From the NCBI GenBank assembly GCA_013397865.1, contig VZTI01002788.1, positions 264,539 to 328,538 on the forward strand: a stretch of 64,000 nucleotides of DNA. Direction: 5' to 3'. Every line of letters starts with the position of its first letter. Within the stretch, counting starts at the first letter, position 1. A program made the translations under genes and the position numbers. Positions 35,452 through 49,599 of this stretch are shown here, in pieces. This DNA comes from Struthidea cinerea. Taxonomy: Eukaryota; Chordata; Aves; Passeriformes; Corcoracidae. The notes beneath the pieces were generated by a model. The model was given only the letters and a program-made list of their open reading frames with translations, did no database searches and was not told the DNA's origin.

Positions 35452-35552
35452 GCTGGTGTGTGGGTGTGTGGGTGTGTGGGTGTGTGTGTGTGTGTGTGTG
35501 CATATGTGCGTGTGTACATATATATGTGTGTGTGTGTATGTGTATATATATA
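35452..35552. repeat. Compound (TG)n/(TA)n microsatellite
   Basis: (GGTGTGTG)n units pass into about ten TG units, a mixed catatgtgcgtgtgtacata segment, more TG, and a short TATATATA end. It is an alternating purine-pyrimidine tract of about 100 bases, prone to Z-DNA and length polymorphism. Confidence 0.95.
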
Positions 35553-37235
35553 AAAAAACCTGAAATTAACCAAAATGTATCTATGTCTTTTGCCCTGGCC
35601 ATGCAGCCAAGGAAGATATCTCAGTTAAGAAAAAGTTGAATTCCAAGTCATACTGATAATTTATAGCAAAAACTAGGAAGTAAGGACAGATACGACCGCA
35701 CTCCTCTCAGGGTCTAAAAATCGGGCACCTAAACTTACATTTTTCTAGCTGTGATTTATTCCTGAGTCTGCCTTCAGAGGTTCAAGAGACAGTAAGCAAA
35801 AGCTGCTTAGATAAACAATAGGCTGACTTCACAACTTTGAGATTAGAAACTTCTTTCAGGCTCATCTGCCACTAGCATGAAGCTCTCATTTGTGGAAACA
35901 TGTCCATCTTCCCATGATTAATCTGATAGTCTCAAGTATTATCACGAACACACACTAACCCTTTCTATTTTCTTAACAAGTGGGCTACATCTGGAAGATT
36001 TGTTAAGATTCAAGCAGCCTCCACCAGGTTATTGATTATCATAAGAAAAGTCATTAGCATTATTGAATCCTCTTTGTTATGACAGTAATCAGCAGCTCCT
36101 TCCTGGATTACTGGGAGCATTTTTGAAAGGTTTATGGCTTACTACTGATGTAGATAAATGTTTTTAGAATCCATGGTTTTGCCTTTCATGAATAAAAAGG
36201 TGATTGAACAAAGACTGCATTCATCATTCTGTTTATCGCCCTGAAACAACAAGTGTAATTTATAAACCAATAATACTTTTTTGTAGTGTTATACACATGT
36301 TCTAAAAGAATGGATCAAATTAATGCAGGCCCAGAAAAAAACACCACCACAAGACGAATACATCCAAACCCTTAAGGGATTTGAAAGAATCCAACCAGCA
36401 CGGTGACTTTGATAAGTGCTTTGTGGTTTGCTTTTTTTTCATTTTCATTTATTTCTTTTTTCCCACTTATTTTAGAAATAAAATGATGAATATCTTTTAA
36501 CATTGCAGCAATTGTCTTAACATTAACATAGGCAATAAATGCTTATCCCTAACTCATATTTTCAATAGCAACCCTTGGGAGTGTATATGTATTAGGGAGT
36601 CTCTCTAAAGAGGTATATGGTTGTATAATGTTGTAGCTTGTCTGGATGTGAAGAAATATCTAGAAAAAAAACATAACTCCTTCTCTGTAATCCTTTGAGA
36701 AGTATCACTAAGTACATCATCCTGCTCCAGAAGGGGGGCTCTGTTTTATACTTAGCCCCCTGAAAAATTTCTGAACTAGAAATGAGACTTGCATCCTCTA
36801 TTTTGCTAAAAAAGAGATCATTCGGTCATCAACTAAAAGTGTCCAATATATCTTGCACCTCTTCCTCATTGGAATTAAATCTTCAAGTAAGGAGTTCTTG
36901 ACTTATACATAACAGTCACTGAGGGCAGTCAGACCACTAAAGGAGAGATCTTAGAGAAGTAAAACTGGGAAGTTCTACCAGAACAGCCCACAATTGCATC
37001 TATCCTTTATGCCAGAGCACGTGGTTCAGGGAATTTCTCCTGGCATCAAGAATTAAACTGCTCACGTTGTAATTACAGTCTTTGATTTTTAAGGACTAAT
37101 CATCCAATTGCATATTTAATTATTCTCATTTCCTATAAATCAGATTATTTTCCAGTGCTGAAATATATTAATTTCTGTGTCTATTTGTTAGTTTCTGTGT
37201 AATGTTTTGGTTGGTAAGAAATGTCCCTGAGTAAC
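35553..37235. other. Single-copy stretch; possible conserved element near 36.0-36.25 kb
   Basis: No gene is seen. The part at 35980-36250 has more balanced composition with several homeodomain-type cores (tgattatc, gtaatcag, ggattactggg) and no repeat signature, so it is a possible non-coding element. The rest is AT-rich. Confidence 0.3.
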
Positions 37236-37610
37236 TTATACTTTCCTTTGTATGAGTGATTTCAGACAAAGGTGAAGTCTCTGTCTTGGTTTTGCCAAGA
37301 TGGCCAAACTGCACTGTTTATGCCTCAGTCTGAAAAACTGTTTCTCAGCCCTTAAATGCTGTCTCACATCTCCCTTTGTTACAGATGGTACATGTTGTAT
37401 TTTATCTGCAGTAACACATGACATAGATACATCCACCTCCTTAATTCCAAATATAGAACAGAAACATATACTGAATATTTGTGCTTTTTCTAAGTCCCTA
37501 TTTATATTTTTTCCATCTGCAACTAGCAGACATTCTTTTTTGCTCATATCATATTTTAAAATAAATTTTTCTTTCTTAATTGATGTTAGTCAACAGGGTT
37601 GTTTTTTTAC
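37236..37610 (-). mobile_element. Decayed CR1/L3-type LINE, ORF2 linker fragment
   Basis: A 103-codon minus-strand frame (37236-37547) contains DLEKAQIFSICFCSIF, which lines up with the D(M/E)EKAEVLNAFFASVF block between the endonuclease and reverse transcriptase domains of CR1-family ORF2. It is followed by VTKGDVRQHL, matching the V...L landmark before the reverse transcriptase. Upstream KYDMSKKE continues the pattern. Similarity is to motif spacing rather than close identity, so the copy is old. It could belong to L3 or another CR1-clade family. Confidence 0.5.
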
Positions 37611-40600
37611 TTCTCTCATCTGATATCTATATTATTAGACTGGCGATCCATATTTTTTACCATATATTTCCCTATGTCCATAGTTTTTATATTGAAACTA
37701 TTTATATTTATATTAATAAGACTTTTAAAACTCAGACTTTCAGGTCCTGTTTTAAATAAAATTACAACATCACAAATATTTTCAGCTTTTCTGTATTTTG
37801 AAATCTGACTACTAATGGACAATGTGGAATATTCTTAAATAGTTACAATGTTTTTATTCATATTTCAGATGTGAAACTTTTGGCAATAATTCTTTTAAAA
37901 ATTTTCCCAATTTCTGGGTGGTTTTAAAAAGAACTAGAAAGATATTACAGAAAAAAATCGATGCAGAAAAATCATAAGCTTTAGTACTGCTAATGTTCAG
38001 ATCAACAAATTATGTTTTTATAACCTGTTAAGATCCTGAATTAAATTAATGGAAGTAAAACATTTTTTCTTCTATTGTAAAACAGCTTTGTCTTGGGTTC
38101 TTCTTTGTACATTATTTCAGATATTTGAGCAAGAGATCTATAGTAACAATGACTATTTAAAGATTTTTAAAATTTAGGTGCAAATTAAATACCTGAATTA
38201 GGTATCCTAAGCACCATCCTCAGATGCTTCCCTTAATAGATGCACAACTAAAGGTTGTGTTCCTTTCATGACTTTTTGTAAAGGGATTTGTCATAATAAG
38301 GAGCCTACAGGCTGGCTTTAATTTTTAAGTATGTGCCACTTGATTGTCATAGTATCATTTTCCCTCATTTATGTTGCTTTAAAACCCTCTTGATAATCCT
38401 AGAAAATCTATTAATTGCTAATGCTATCCTGTGTAATGAGATTACCCTAAGAAGTGTTTTGAAAGAATAAGAGGCAGCAAAAAGGCTTTCAAAAATATAT
38501 CTCAGAAGGTTGTTCCAAACCTGTGCCAATAAATGTAAGATTTCCCCAATTCAAGTTAATCAAGCCAGTTTTGGCTAGCATAGGACAATCTTTAATTAAA
38601 CTAACTTTATTACATCAATATCTCCCTCTTTCAAGATGAATTAAAGATTAAGATATGCCCGTCTACCCAGATTCAAATACGAAGTCTGTCCACTGGCAAT
38701 AATGAAGTTCCTGTTTACTCCTCTAGCAAAAAGACACTGCATTTTCCTGATCCATTGTGAAATACCTGAGAATACAGTCATGCTTTGGAAGGCATATAAA
38801 GGCTGTGAAGCGCAAATAAAGGTTCATTTAGTGTTTGGAGTTTTAGATACTTTTGAGGTCAAAGGAAGACCCATCCTCTCCAAAGCTGTATGGGGAATGA
38901 TTCACGTCATTCACATTCACTAGATAAAAATTTTTGGCCTTTCCGAATTAGTTGTCCTGGCTCCAGTTTTAGCTAATGGAGATAAACTGACATATGTACA
39001 CGGTGATTCACTCAATGAAAGTTTGTATGAAAAGAGATGTCCTGTACATTTCCCTCATTCTCATCATTGCTCAGAACTTGAACAGCTAGTTTGGAGCAGT
39101 TTCTTATTTTTGGATGGTTAAACTAGATAAAATCATTGCCATCTCCAACAATTATGGCTTTCCTAATAACATAATGCAATTCTTTTCCTCTATTGAAGCA
39201 TGTATGCCTAAGAGTCTGAAAGTGCACCAAATAATTACATTGTGAAACTCCTTGCTTCAGGATGCAGCAGTTATTGCAATTTCATATGTATTACAGAAAT
39301 GATTGGATATGGTCATGGAAGAGAAATTCAATGAAATCTGTTAGATGCAAAGAAACAAGCTCTAGGGAAGAAAGCGGAGGAGTTTTTGTTTGGTTTTTTT
39401 TGGTTGTTATTGTTTCTTTATTTATATTTGATTGGTTGTTTGGTTGCAGGTTTTTTTCTTTGTTTTGATTTTTTTCCTAAAAATCATTTCAGTGATAAGA
39501 ATATTCTGCACAGTATCAAAAGATATACTTATCTTAGAGTTGGGGTCTTTCGTGGGACCTGACTACATGAGTGAGAGGGGAAACTAAGCTAAAGTGATTG
39601 CTTGGTCTTTTGCCACGTAGTTATTTGTATAATTTACGTTCAGGTAAGGTTAAAGTAGTGCTACTATTTTTAAATTAGAATTCATAGGCCAGTGCTTCTT
39701 ACATAAGTTTGAGAAAGTAAAACTACATTCTGTATCCTTCATCAGTGGGAACCAGAAGGTGAAACTAATCTTTGATTGAATGAGATAAGTGAGGTGCAAA
39801 AACTAGAGTACACAAGACCTTTTAAAATGTGACAGTCTTTGTTTCAGAAAATTAAAGTACAGTAGTCAATATCAGTGAAAGCCTTACTCAAAATTGGTTC
39901 TTATTTTTAATATCAGAGATTTTAGAGGACATCACATCTTCCAATTGTGTGGGATAGCCTGAGGCAAAATCAACAAAACTTGCCCAATTAGCATGAGATG
40001 AAGATTTGCTCAAGTATAGGACTTGGTCAATTAAGAGAATAATCAGGCACTGATAGAAGTATTTGAAAATAAGAATTATGTTTAAAGAAGAAAAAAAAAA
40101 GAGAAAAAATATGAAATTTGTTTTCATTCAACTGTAAAACAACACTTCTTGATTTATTACTAACCTCTCCCCCCCACCAAAAATCAGCAAAAACTACAAA
40201 CAAACCACCAAAAACAATCAAACAGAAATGAAAGAAAAAGTATGTGATTCTGAATTATCCAATAACCCAGGACTAAGGACAGTTGCATACATGGAAGACA
40301 TGGACTTTTTTGATCAAAATCTCTTGTTGTTTCTTGTCGCTGGCATAAACTGCTTTCCGTCCTGTTGAAGATGTTCAATTACATTGATGAGATGTTCAAT
40401 ATGAACTTACTTTTGCATCATGAAGTCATATTTTGAATCTCAGTTTTTTTCTAAACAATGCCTTGGACTCTGCTCCATTCTGTCGCATAGTACTTTGTCA
40501 GTAGGCGTGGAGTACAAATAACAACCTGATACTACATAGAAAGATATTTATTTAAATCTGGATAGATCTTGCCATTGAATCAACCTTTTGTACAACATTT

Positions 40601-43600
40601 ATCAACCAAATTTCTGAGCATATGTTCACATACCTTTTATTCATTAGTCAAAAGCAACATGTAGGAATAAGGAGAGTAACCGTAGAAAAAACATGAAGTA
40701 ATTTGCTTTCTATTCTTTTGGTGAGTTAGTGAGAATGCAGTTTATTTCACGTTGGGTTTGTATCAGCAAATAAATGATATGTTAACAAGATCTGGTTAGT
40801 CAGATGAGCAATGCACTTAATCATAGATCTTGAAGTTAAAACCTCCGAAGTTCACAGTCTTCTAACCACATCTTTACAGTCCATTGATGTTAAGATATTT
40901 TAAACCCACTGTGAATTAAAGGATGTACACAAATATTTTTTTTAAAAATCAAAAAAAGCAGGTAAGTTCTTACATACTTTTGACTATTAGGCAAAATGAG
41001 TACTTATTTTCAAGGATTAATAGGTTTTCGTTTTGGTTGGTTTGTTTGCTTGCTTATAAATGTTATTTTCAACTTCTATTGCTGTACTTAAAATCCTATC
41101 TCACTTGCCCAATAAAGTTTGCTGCTTCAATTTGTCCACATATATGATTAATAGTTTTGTTAATTTTTAGTTCATTATGAACCTGATCCAATGATATTTA
41201 AATCAATTGCGTTTGGAAAAAAAAAAAAAATTCTTTCCCTGCACAACTGAAAGTAATTCCTCTCTTGAATTTGAAGTATCGTCAGTGATTGAATTACAGC
41301 ACCATATCTCTTTTAAACTTAGTTTTGAAGAAAAGATATTTCAGCAAATTTACAAACCTTCCAATCATTACAACACAGGTACAAACAAACTGTGAATTTC
41401 TCAGTTGAGTCAGATTGAAGTTAAAAAAGTGTCTATTCTTTTAAAACTGTACGCAGCCAGTTCATCCATTAAGTAAATGACAACAAGTCCAGGAAATTCT
41501 CTGAATTCTTATGTGATTAAAACACCCAGAAGAAAGCTTTCACTTGCATAAACTTTATGCTTAGAAATGCATATATATTTTTAAATGAATAAAAGAAAAA
41601 GACGAGCAGGTTTTTTTCAATGAGAGCTATTAATATTTTATGCCTTGCTGATGAGCTGCTTCCTTTTCTCTTTCTTCTTGACACCAGAGAGGCTATTAGC
41701 TCTTTATTTTTATGTCTCCCTTTTCCTGACCCCTACCGTGCCCCACAACCCAAATAATAACAACAGCAAGTTCAATCTGCCTCTCCCTGGTTGGGACACT
41801 GTACTTGCTATCTTTCCACTTTATTAACTTAAGCATTAGCTTTTTGAAGCGAGTAAAATTATAAATGACATGTAATCCTATGCTGGGTGGCAGAGGGCTG
41901 CTTTCTGAAGCTGTGATTGACTGAGGTGAACAGGGAAAGGGAAAAATTTGTTCTGAGGGTTGCAAAGTGCCAAGCGATATGTCATGGCCTCTGGCAACAA
42001 GATCAGCATTGTATTTATAATCAGTGCCACATGCTGAGAGGGCAAATTAAGCTGCAGGAAGCCCAGCTGTGGCAGTGACATAAGGGGCCATACTTTACTC
42101 CATATCCTTTCACAGATGTTAACTTGTGCTGGAGCCACAGCTCCAGCAATAGATTTCAGGTCTCACAGAACACAGGCTCTGCTCAGGGATAAGGAATCAC
42201 TCTTTCTCAGCTCCTGTGGCATGGATCCTTGTATTTCACCAAGCCATTTAGTTCTATAAATCCCAATGGCCGTCTAAGCTTATGAAAACTGCTCCAAAAA
42301 AGGTTGATAAACCCCACTGTAAATTAGGCTCTCTCTCCAAGTTGGGCCATAGTAATAAAATGAAGGCTAGTACGAGGTCAGAAACAATAAAGCAAATGTC
42401 AAAATTATGTCAGCAGGAAAATATGGAACGGACACATCTTCAGGATTTCAGAGATAAATATCTGCTGGTGATGCAGTGCAGGGTCAGTGCCTGGATCACA
42501 CAGCCTTTGAAAGAAGCAGTACAGATTTTCTGTGCAAGTCCCATTCTTGCAGTTGTAACTCGTACTGGGATGAGGCTGAAGTTTGGCTACACAGTCCATC
42601 TGTGATGATTCTGCTGCACAATACAGCATGAATTTTAAACCCTTTTTTGTCAATTGCCTTTTAATCTCCACTTCAAAACCTGAGAGACAGGGAAGTGTTA
42701 GTGGTACCCAAAGCTGTGTTAGTACCAGGAGAAAGGGAGGCCAGAACTCCAATAAAGCTTAAGGGAACAAAGCGAAGGAAACCCATGTTTACCCAAACCT
42801 AGAAACTTGTATGTCAGTGGTAGCTGCATGTGAAGCGACCATAAAACTCTTTGAAAATCTCACACCTCAAAGAGATCCTTCAGGTCAACCAAAACACATT
42901 CAGGTTGGTTAATTTTACATCAATGAGTAAAGATCAAAGTCCTCTTAGCTGAGATTAGAAATATTGAAGCTTGAGATATCAGCCCCAAACTGCATCAAAT
43001 CCTGCTTCTCTGAGGAGATTTGGTGTTGCACGCATTGTTAAAAATAACAACTTTTCGATTTCCTTGTATAAAGAGAAATAATGATGTGAAGAGCATAGAA
43101 AAACTGTATTTGAATAGAAAATATGACCAGAAATGCTTTAAATATTCTATAGGCAACACAAACTATACAAGTAGTATAAAAAAATTAAAATTAAAATAAA
43201 AAAATAAAAAAGAAAAAATATAAATTTATTAAAGGAAACAAATGAACATAAAATAATAAATCAAGTTTTACTTAGATGAAGTTACAATGCAGTCTGGATA
43301 TTTCTTATTTGTCCTGGTTCAGGCATGATGTTAGCATGTTGAAAATATGTTTTTTTCTCCTGATATTAAGGTTTTCCAAACATTGATATTAAATCTAATA
43401 AGAATCCAAGTATTTTATTATATTAGGTATTCATTTTAGTCAAAATATACAAAAATTTACTTTAAAATTCTTCAATTAATTGCAAAATTTTATTCTTTCA
43501 AGAGCTTCAGTGAAACATCCCCAAATTATATCAATCACAGATTTCAGACAAAAAAATAGGAAACTATCAACATTTTCTTGCACAGAAAGGTAGATTGTGA

Positions 43601-44425
43601 GTTTTCTTGTGCAAATATTTGGTTTTGTTTCAACCATTTACCTCTGTATAGTCTTGAGCCATTGTCCCTACTCTTATGTAAGTGAAGTGAAGATTGGCAG
43701 CTGCCTTGGCCACAGCAACCCCAAAATGATCAAGTTTAAAATCTCTGTCATCAGGAAGAAAAGTGCCAGCAAAACCTTTCCATGACAATGTTCCTATAAT
43801 CTTAAGTGGCTTTTAATTTGTATCTTGCAAATTCCCTAATTTTTATTAAAATTCCACTGAATTTGTAGCCGTTAACTTGCTGTAAATCAAACTTACATGT
43901 TCTTGCAGAATATGTACTTTTTTGAGGCTCCAGAACCTGGCATGATACTTGAAACCATCCGCACTTCCTTTTCATTCTATCATTTGTCTCACGAGGACTT
44001 CCTGATCACGTATTCAGGTATCGGAAACATTTACACCAAAATATCTGAAGCATGGCTCATTATTGAAGGTTTTGGGAAGCATTAATCACACAACTCCTTG
44101 ACTATACCAAATCCTAACTTTACAGATTCTAATTTAGCTGCTTCCCATGCACTCTCTGGGATCAAAATGCACCTGGAAGTTTAATCATATCTGAATTTCA
44201 ATAACTTAGGTAAGGCAATGTTGTCTTGCATGTCAAGCATGTCAAAGAAAATAAACGTCTTGTTTTGTCACAGACATCAATTAACTTATTCAGATGACAT
44301 TTAGCTATCATCAAAAATATTTATATGTCTTCCATTAGTGTATAGTTTTAGATATTCATCTCTACAACAGTTCTGAGAGGCTCCAAGAAACAGTGGCCTA
44401 ATTTTACATATATTCTACCTAATTT
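37611..44425. other. Long single-copy stretch, no gene seen
   Basis: About 6.8 kb. It contains a G/T-rich run (39380-39478), an A/C-rich run (about 40160-40225), an A-rich run (43173-43218), a balanced-composition segment at 41640-42150 that may be a conserved element, and opposing 107- and 115-codon frames at 42282-42752 without recognisable domains. None is supported as a gene. Confidence 0.4.
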
Positions 44426-44891
44426 TATAGAATCTTAGAATGGTAGAATACGCTGACTTGGAAGACACTAAGCAAGACCATTGAGTACAGCTCCTGTTCC
44501 TGCACAGGACACCAGAAGAGTCACACCATGTACCTGAGAGCATTGTCCAAACACTTCTTGAATTCCAACAGGCTTGGTGCTGCAACCACTTCACCAGGGA
44601 GCCTGTTCCAGTGCCCAACCACCTTCTGGGTGAGGAACCTTTCCCTGATATCCAAACTAAACCTCCCCTGACTCAGCCTCAGGCTGTTTCCTGAAGTCCT
44701 GTCACTGGTCACCATAGAGAAGATAACCATAGAGAAGAGATCAGTGACTGCCTCTCCACTTCCCTTCATGAAGATATTGAAGACCACGAGTCTCCTCTCA
44801 GTCTCCTCTTTTCCAGGCGGAACAAACCAAGTGCCCTCAGCCACTCCTCATACGGCTTCTCCTCAAGGCCCTTGGTATCCTCATGGCCCTA
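44426..44891 (-). mobile_element. CR1 LINE fragment, well preserved
   Basis: Minus-strand CR1 3' part of about 465 bases. The plus strand shows ctgagagcattgtccaaaca, ggagcctgttccagtgccca, acctttccctgatatccaaa and ctcctcatacggcttctcct. The minus-strand frame 44521-44844 carries the ORF2 C-terminus nearly intact: DRTSGNSLRL, GRFSLDIRERFLTQKVV and GHWNRLPGEVV. A local tandem duplication of accatagagaaga-type sequence (44711-44738) disrupts the frame. It appears to be among the youngest CR1 copies here. Confidence 0.93.
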
Positions 44892-47800
44892 TGCATTTAG
44901 TCAAGACACTAAAAAAACACGTAGCCACCTTGGACTTTGTCTTCAGCACAAAGCAAGAACAGGTGTTTCCAGACAGTTATGTAGCTCACACATTGGGTGG
45001 ACCTCTCTCTGGACTTGTCTTCTTTCCTCCATCACCTATTAATTGCAATGGTAATTGTAATTATGCAATAGGACAGATTTTTCTGGACCAAGATGACATG
45101 TCTAAGAAACGTGTGGTGCAGCTCAGGATGAAAATAACCCCCCCAAACACTCCATGTGTTTGTTATCTTCTGCTCTAGTTTCCTATTCTCACACTATTCT
45201 ATTGACTCTGTGTTTATTTTTCAAGTTGTATTGGATTATTCAGCAACTGAGACTGGACTGTATTTAAAGCCGTGAAGACAGTTTTTCCATATGATATTGT
45301 CTGCTTTGAGACATCCCATAATAGTCCACAACTTTGCTCCATAAATAAATCAGAAGCAAATTAACACCATTCAATACACTTTTATCCCCATTTTTTAGAA
45401 TAAATTCAATAAATATATTTGTATTAAAAATCTATTAAGAAATGGTAGAGAGTTATGTTGTACGAATATTAACATGAATAAATATACCAAAAAAGGGAAA
45501 ACAATCAACATTCTAAAAAGTTCTGAAAGAAGATGTTTCTTGATGGAACCGTGTTTTGATCAATATTATTTTTTTTAAATAATGCCTTTATTTGATGAAC
45601 TGAAATGAAGCAGTCAACTTGCACGCATATTTCCATTTCAAAATGACCTTCTAGAAAAGCCATGCATTTTTCAAACACAATAAAAATAGTTGTAAAGTTG
45701 TTGACATATATTCCCCTTGAATAGTTTAATTTTAAGGATTTTTTGACATTTTTACTTTTGCAATTCCTGTCTGAATAATTCAATGTTTATTCATTCAGTG
45801 ATAATATTTAAGTTGTGCCATGTCTTGGAATGGAGAATCATTTTTCAATGTTGGCATTTTTGCATAAGAGAAAAAAAAGACAAACAACTTTTTCATGTTT
45901 TTTGTGGGGGGAGGGTATGTGTGATGGAGAAATGGTTGAATCAGGAGGCTAAGCTACCTAAAGGAAACTAGGATTCCTCTTATATCTTGGCACAAACTAT
46001 CAAGAGTTGAAGTATATTCTGTCATGGTAAGGACTGGTTTTGATATTGACCATGCAGGCCGTGAATGCTAATATTAATACTGTCAATAGACATGTTCTCA
46101 TGACAGTTTCATATTTTTAGTTCACTTTTTAAATTAAATAATTGCTAAGGAATCAGAATAGCTCCTGAAGCCCAAGATATCAAGGCATTTTGGGATTAAT
46201 TTGAGCAGTTCAAATAAATATGGATATTTATTCATCCTTGAAGTATATCAGAGGTGGTGGATTCATTTGGAACAATTAATGTAGTCATTGGCAAATTTCA
46301 ATATTTTTGAAGGTCCTCACAAAGTACTGATATACCTGTGTGCTGTTTGTCTTTTTTTCCCTTTTAAAAGAGCTCTTTTATTTTTTAGGTTCAAAATTAG
46401 ACACTTAGTTTCAGTTTAGCCACAAAATATGGAGATGATAAGCAGTGGCAAGCTCCAGGTATATGCACATAGATAACATAATGATTTTGTCCATAGTCCA
46501 GAGTTAAGCTGTAGAATGTAGTGTATGAAAAGTACATGCATAAATAGAAAATGAAGACAAAAAGAAACTGAAGGAAGAAAATTATAATGAGTCTTGTACT
46601 ACAGAGAGGCCACTTATGGCTTAGAAAGTTGCTACGCACATGAACCACTGATGAGTGTGAGAACATATCAGGAAAATGTTTGTCCTAATATTATTTGTCC
46701 CTCCAGGCAGCTGCAATTGGTCATTGCTGGAAGCAGGACACTGGGCTAGACTTGTCTTGGTGTGACCTGCTCTGGCTTCTCTTCTGCTCATTCTTCTGCT
46801 CACTACTTGAAGGGATCAGAGATCAGACCTTTGCTCATTCACACCTTGGCCTCTCTGCTGTGACTGCCCACAGAGGTCTCAATTAACAGCAATTTCAGGG
46901 ATAATTTGAGTGATGGGCTCCCTGATGGCTGAATATCTACTGATCAAAATCATCACAGGTCCATTAACAACAACACAGCAATGACAATTTATCCCAGAAT
47001 TGAATAAAGCCCAGAGTTATTGAAACAGGTCTGTAATCACTACATTCATTTTAAATAGGGTAGCGAGAGGCCATTGAGATCAGAGAACAACAACATTTGT
47101 TATCAGATGTTGTGCAGGAAGAGGTTGAGAGCTGAAGCCTTGAGCAGAAACAGCATTCTCTTCAACTTGTTCAAATTACACAGAACTATAATGAGAGTGA
47201 AGAAGGAGTTTAATGAAGAAGAGATGGATTTCTGTAAAAGTTTGTTTAAAATAAAGAAAATTATATTCATATGAAAATAATTCAGAGACCATTTTTTTTG
47301 TATTCCATCATAGCTAAGACTGACCACATTTGGATGAAGGAAAATGGGTGACCAATTACCTGAAATACTTTACAGTAATTTTTTTTTTTACAATATTTCC
47401 TGATACACTTTTCTTAATTTCTTCTTTGAAATGTGTTTTCACTTTTCACTAAGAAATAAATACAGCAAATAGCAAGTTCTGTGGGTTATTTTCTTGCTTG
47501 AAAAATAATGCTGAAGGAATTGTTTTGCAGTTGAAAATTAATGTAACCCATTATGTCCAGGAAATTTCTCCAATATATTACTTGCCAAGTCTTTGGTCCT
47601 CGTGAAGAAAATTATTTTAATTTACCTCATTTTTCACAACTGAGCCAATGATTGTTTAACCTAAAGTGCCATTGTGACTAAGTAGAGAAATATCAGAGTT
47701 CTTGGTCATTTTGTTGAAGCTCAGCTATTAAGTCCACTAGGTTAGCACTGAGAAACACAGAAATTGCCACTTCAGAACAAAAAGTTCTAGAGAATATAAC

Positions 47801-49599
47801 AGGGGATAAAAGCATTTCATTTGGCTTTTTTTTGCGCTGCTTTAGAACACTAAAGAGAAAATTATATCTTTTCTATAAAACTCAGAAAGATGGACAAAAA
47901 CAAGCTATAGAGAAGTTATAATTTTCAATTAAATATTATAAATGTTTGGAGTTAATTTCTTACACATTTATGTATTTTCTGGCTCTTGTAAAAAACTATT
48001 ATTATTTCTTTATTGTTATACCCTTGTCATGAAGCTCTTACAATCCTTAAGTGAAATTGTGGTCTAAATGTCAACTCTGGAAACTGTAAAGTATTGCTGG
48101 TTTAATGTGCCTGGTTAGTACTTTCAAATTTCCCTGGAGGACTTAGATAACTGCCTTCTGCTAGGTTTTGTGGCTGAAGTCCTACCGTAGGCACTCATGC
48201 TTGTGTTCAACTTTATGTGCTTTTAGCTGTTCCACTTAAACCAGTAACTCAGAGCTACAGCTCAAGTCAATTGACAATTCTGACCTGCAATTTTTGTCAA
48301 TATTCTGGAAGTCACCTATGGAAATTTAAGTCTTCCACCAAGGTAGTTATAAAAATATTCAACCTTTCATCTGTTGTATTATGATAAAAATTCAAAAGCA
48401 CACATTATAGGAATAGCACTGTAGATACTCCAAACCAGAGACAGATTCCCTTGGAACTCCCTTTTGCTGAGCCAACTAGAAGTTACTTCACTGAAGCAAC
48501 AGAATTATATAATTCTTTCAAAAACTTTGGAACTGAGAAACTATAACACTTTCTTGATTTCTAAGTGAAGAGGGACATATTTTTCTGGTGGTTCTAGATG
48601 CATGTTTAAAACCCAAAATGATAAGAACAGGAAAAATCTCAAAAAAAACTTAGTATAGAAAGAAACCTTTTCAAATGATCCTGTTAAATGTTTAGATTAA
48701 TTCTAAAAGCACTGAATAATTTCACAAGTACAACTTTTTCTTGCAACAGAGCATGGCAAAGATTTGGGAATGACAGCTTCAAAATATTTGCAAAGCTATT
48801 TCTTATGCTTATGAAACCTAAAAAAAAAAGAGAAGCCCAAGTACCATCATCACTAGACTTATTTAATGAGTGTCATAACAATGTTAAACTCAGATATGAG
48901 CCGAAAGTTATTCCAAGAGACGGTGAAAAAGCCATCTTCGGTTTTACAAAAGGATTTTATGCGTCTGAGAGATTTATTGGAGCATGGTGGATCTACCTCA
49001 GTGTTATGGACAGAATCCTTTACTGATCTGCAGGGCACCACCAGTATGAAGGGGACTGCTTGGGCTCGCTCTGAACACCAGTTTGTCTAAAGGCCTCATA
49101 TGCCATCTGGAGAGAGCGGAGATGGCACAATTTTTTTTTTTTTTTTCTTTTGTTTCTTCTTATCATTAGTTGAAATTAACCTTTGTTGTTAGCAATCAAA
49201 TTAAAGCAATAAATAATAATATATTAAACAAATGAAATTCATAACAATGAAGGTATTGGAAAAATAGGGGGAAAGAAAGAGATAAAAAGCATATGGTCAT
49301 ATTTCCCTCTAGCCCTCCTTGAGATAAACAGGCAAATTTTAAAGAATATATTAAAAAAAATACGAGCTGGATAAGGGAAGAAAGTCCATGATAGAGAGAA
49401 AAAGAAAGAGAGAGAAAAAAGCAAATATACCTAAACATTCAATGCAGACTTTCAAGACCAAAAAGGAATTTAACAGCCTTTCAGAACAGAAACTGTGATG
49501 AAATATGATCTTTAACCATGCTAAGTCTTAGGGGTGCCTTTTTACAATAAGAGCAAGAAAATGCAAATGAATTTAAGTCAGACGAAAATCTTTGATTAT
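44892..49599. other. AT-rich single-copy stretch, no gene seen
   Basis: Overlapping plus frames at 48688-49026 (112 codons) and 48866-49090 (74 codons) precede a T run at 49133-49146. The 48860-49110 part is less AT-rich than its surroundings, but no domain or repeat family is recognised. Nothing else is identified in 4.7 kb. Confidence 0.4.

Noticed and set aside
35341..35573. Val/Cys and His/Thr repeat frames
   Set aside because: Translated TG/TA microsatellite.
44744..45178. 144-codon plus-strand frame
   Set aside because: Its first third is antisense CR1 and the rest has no domain.
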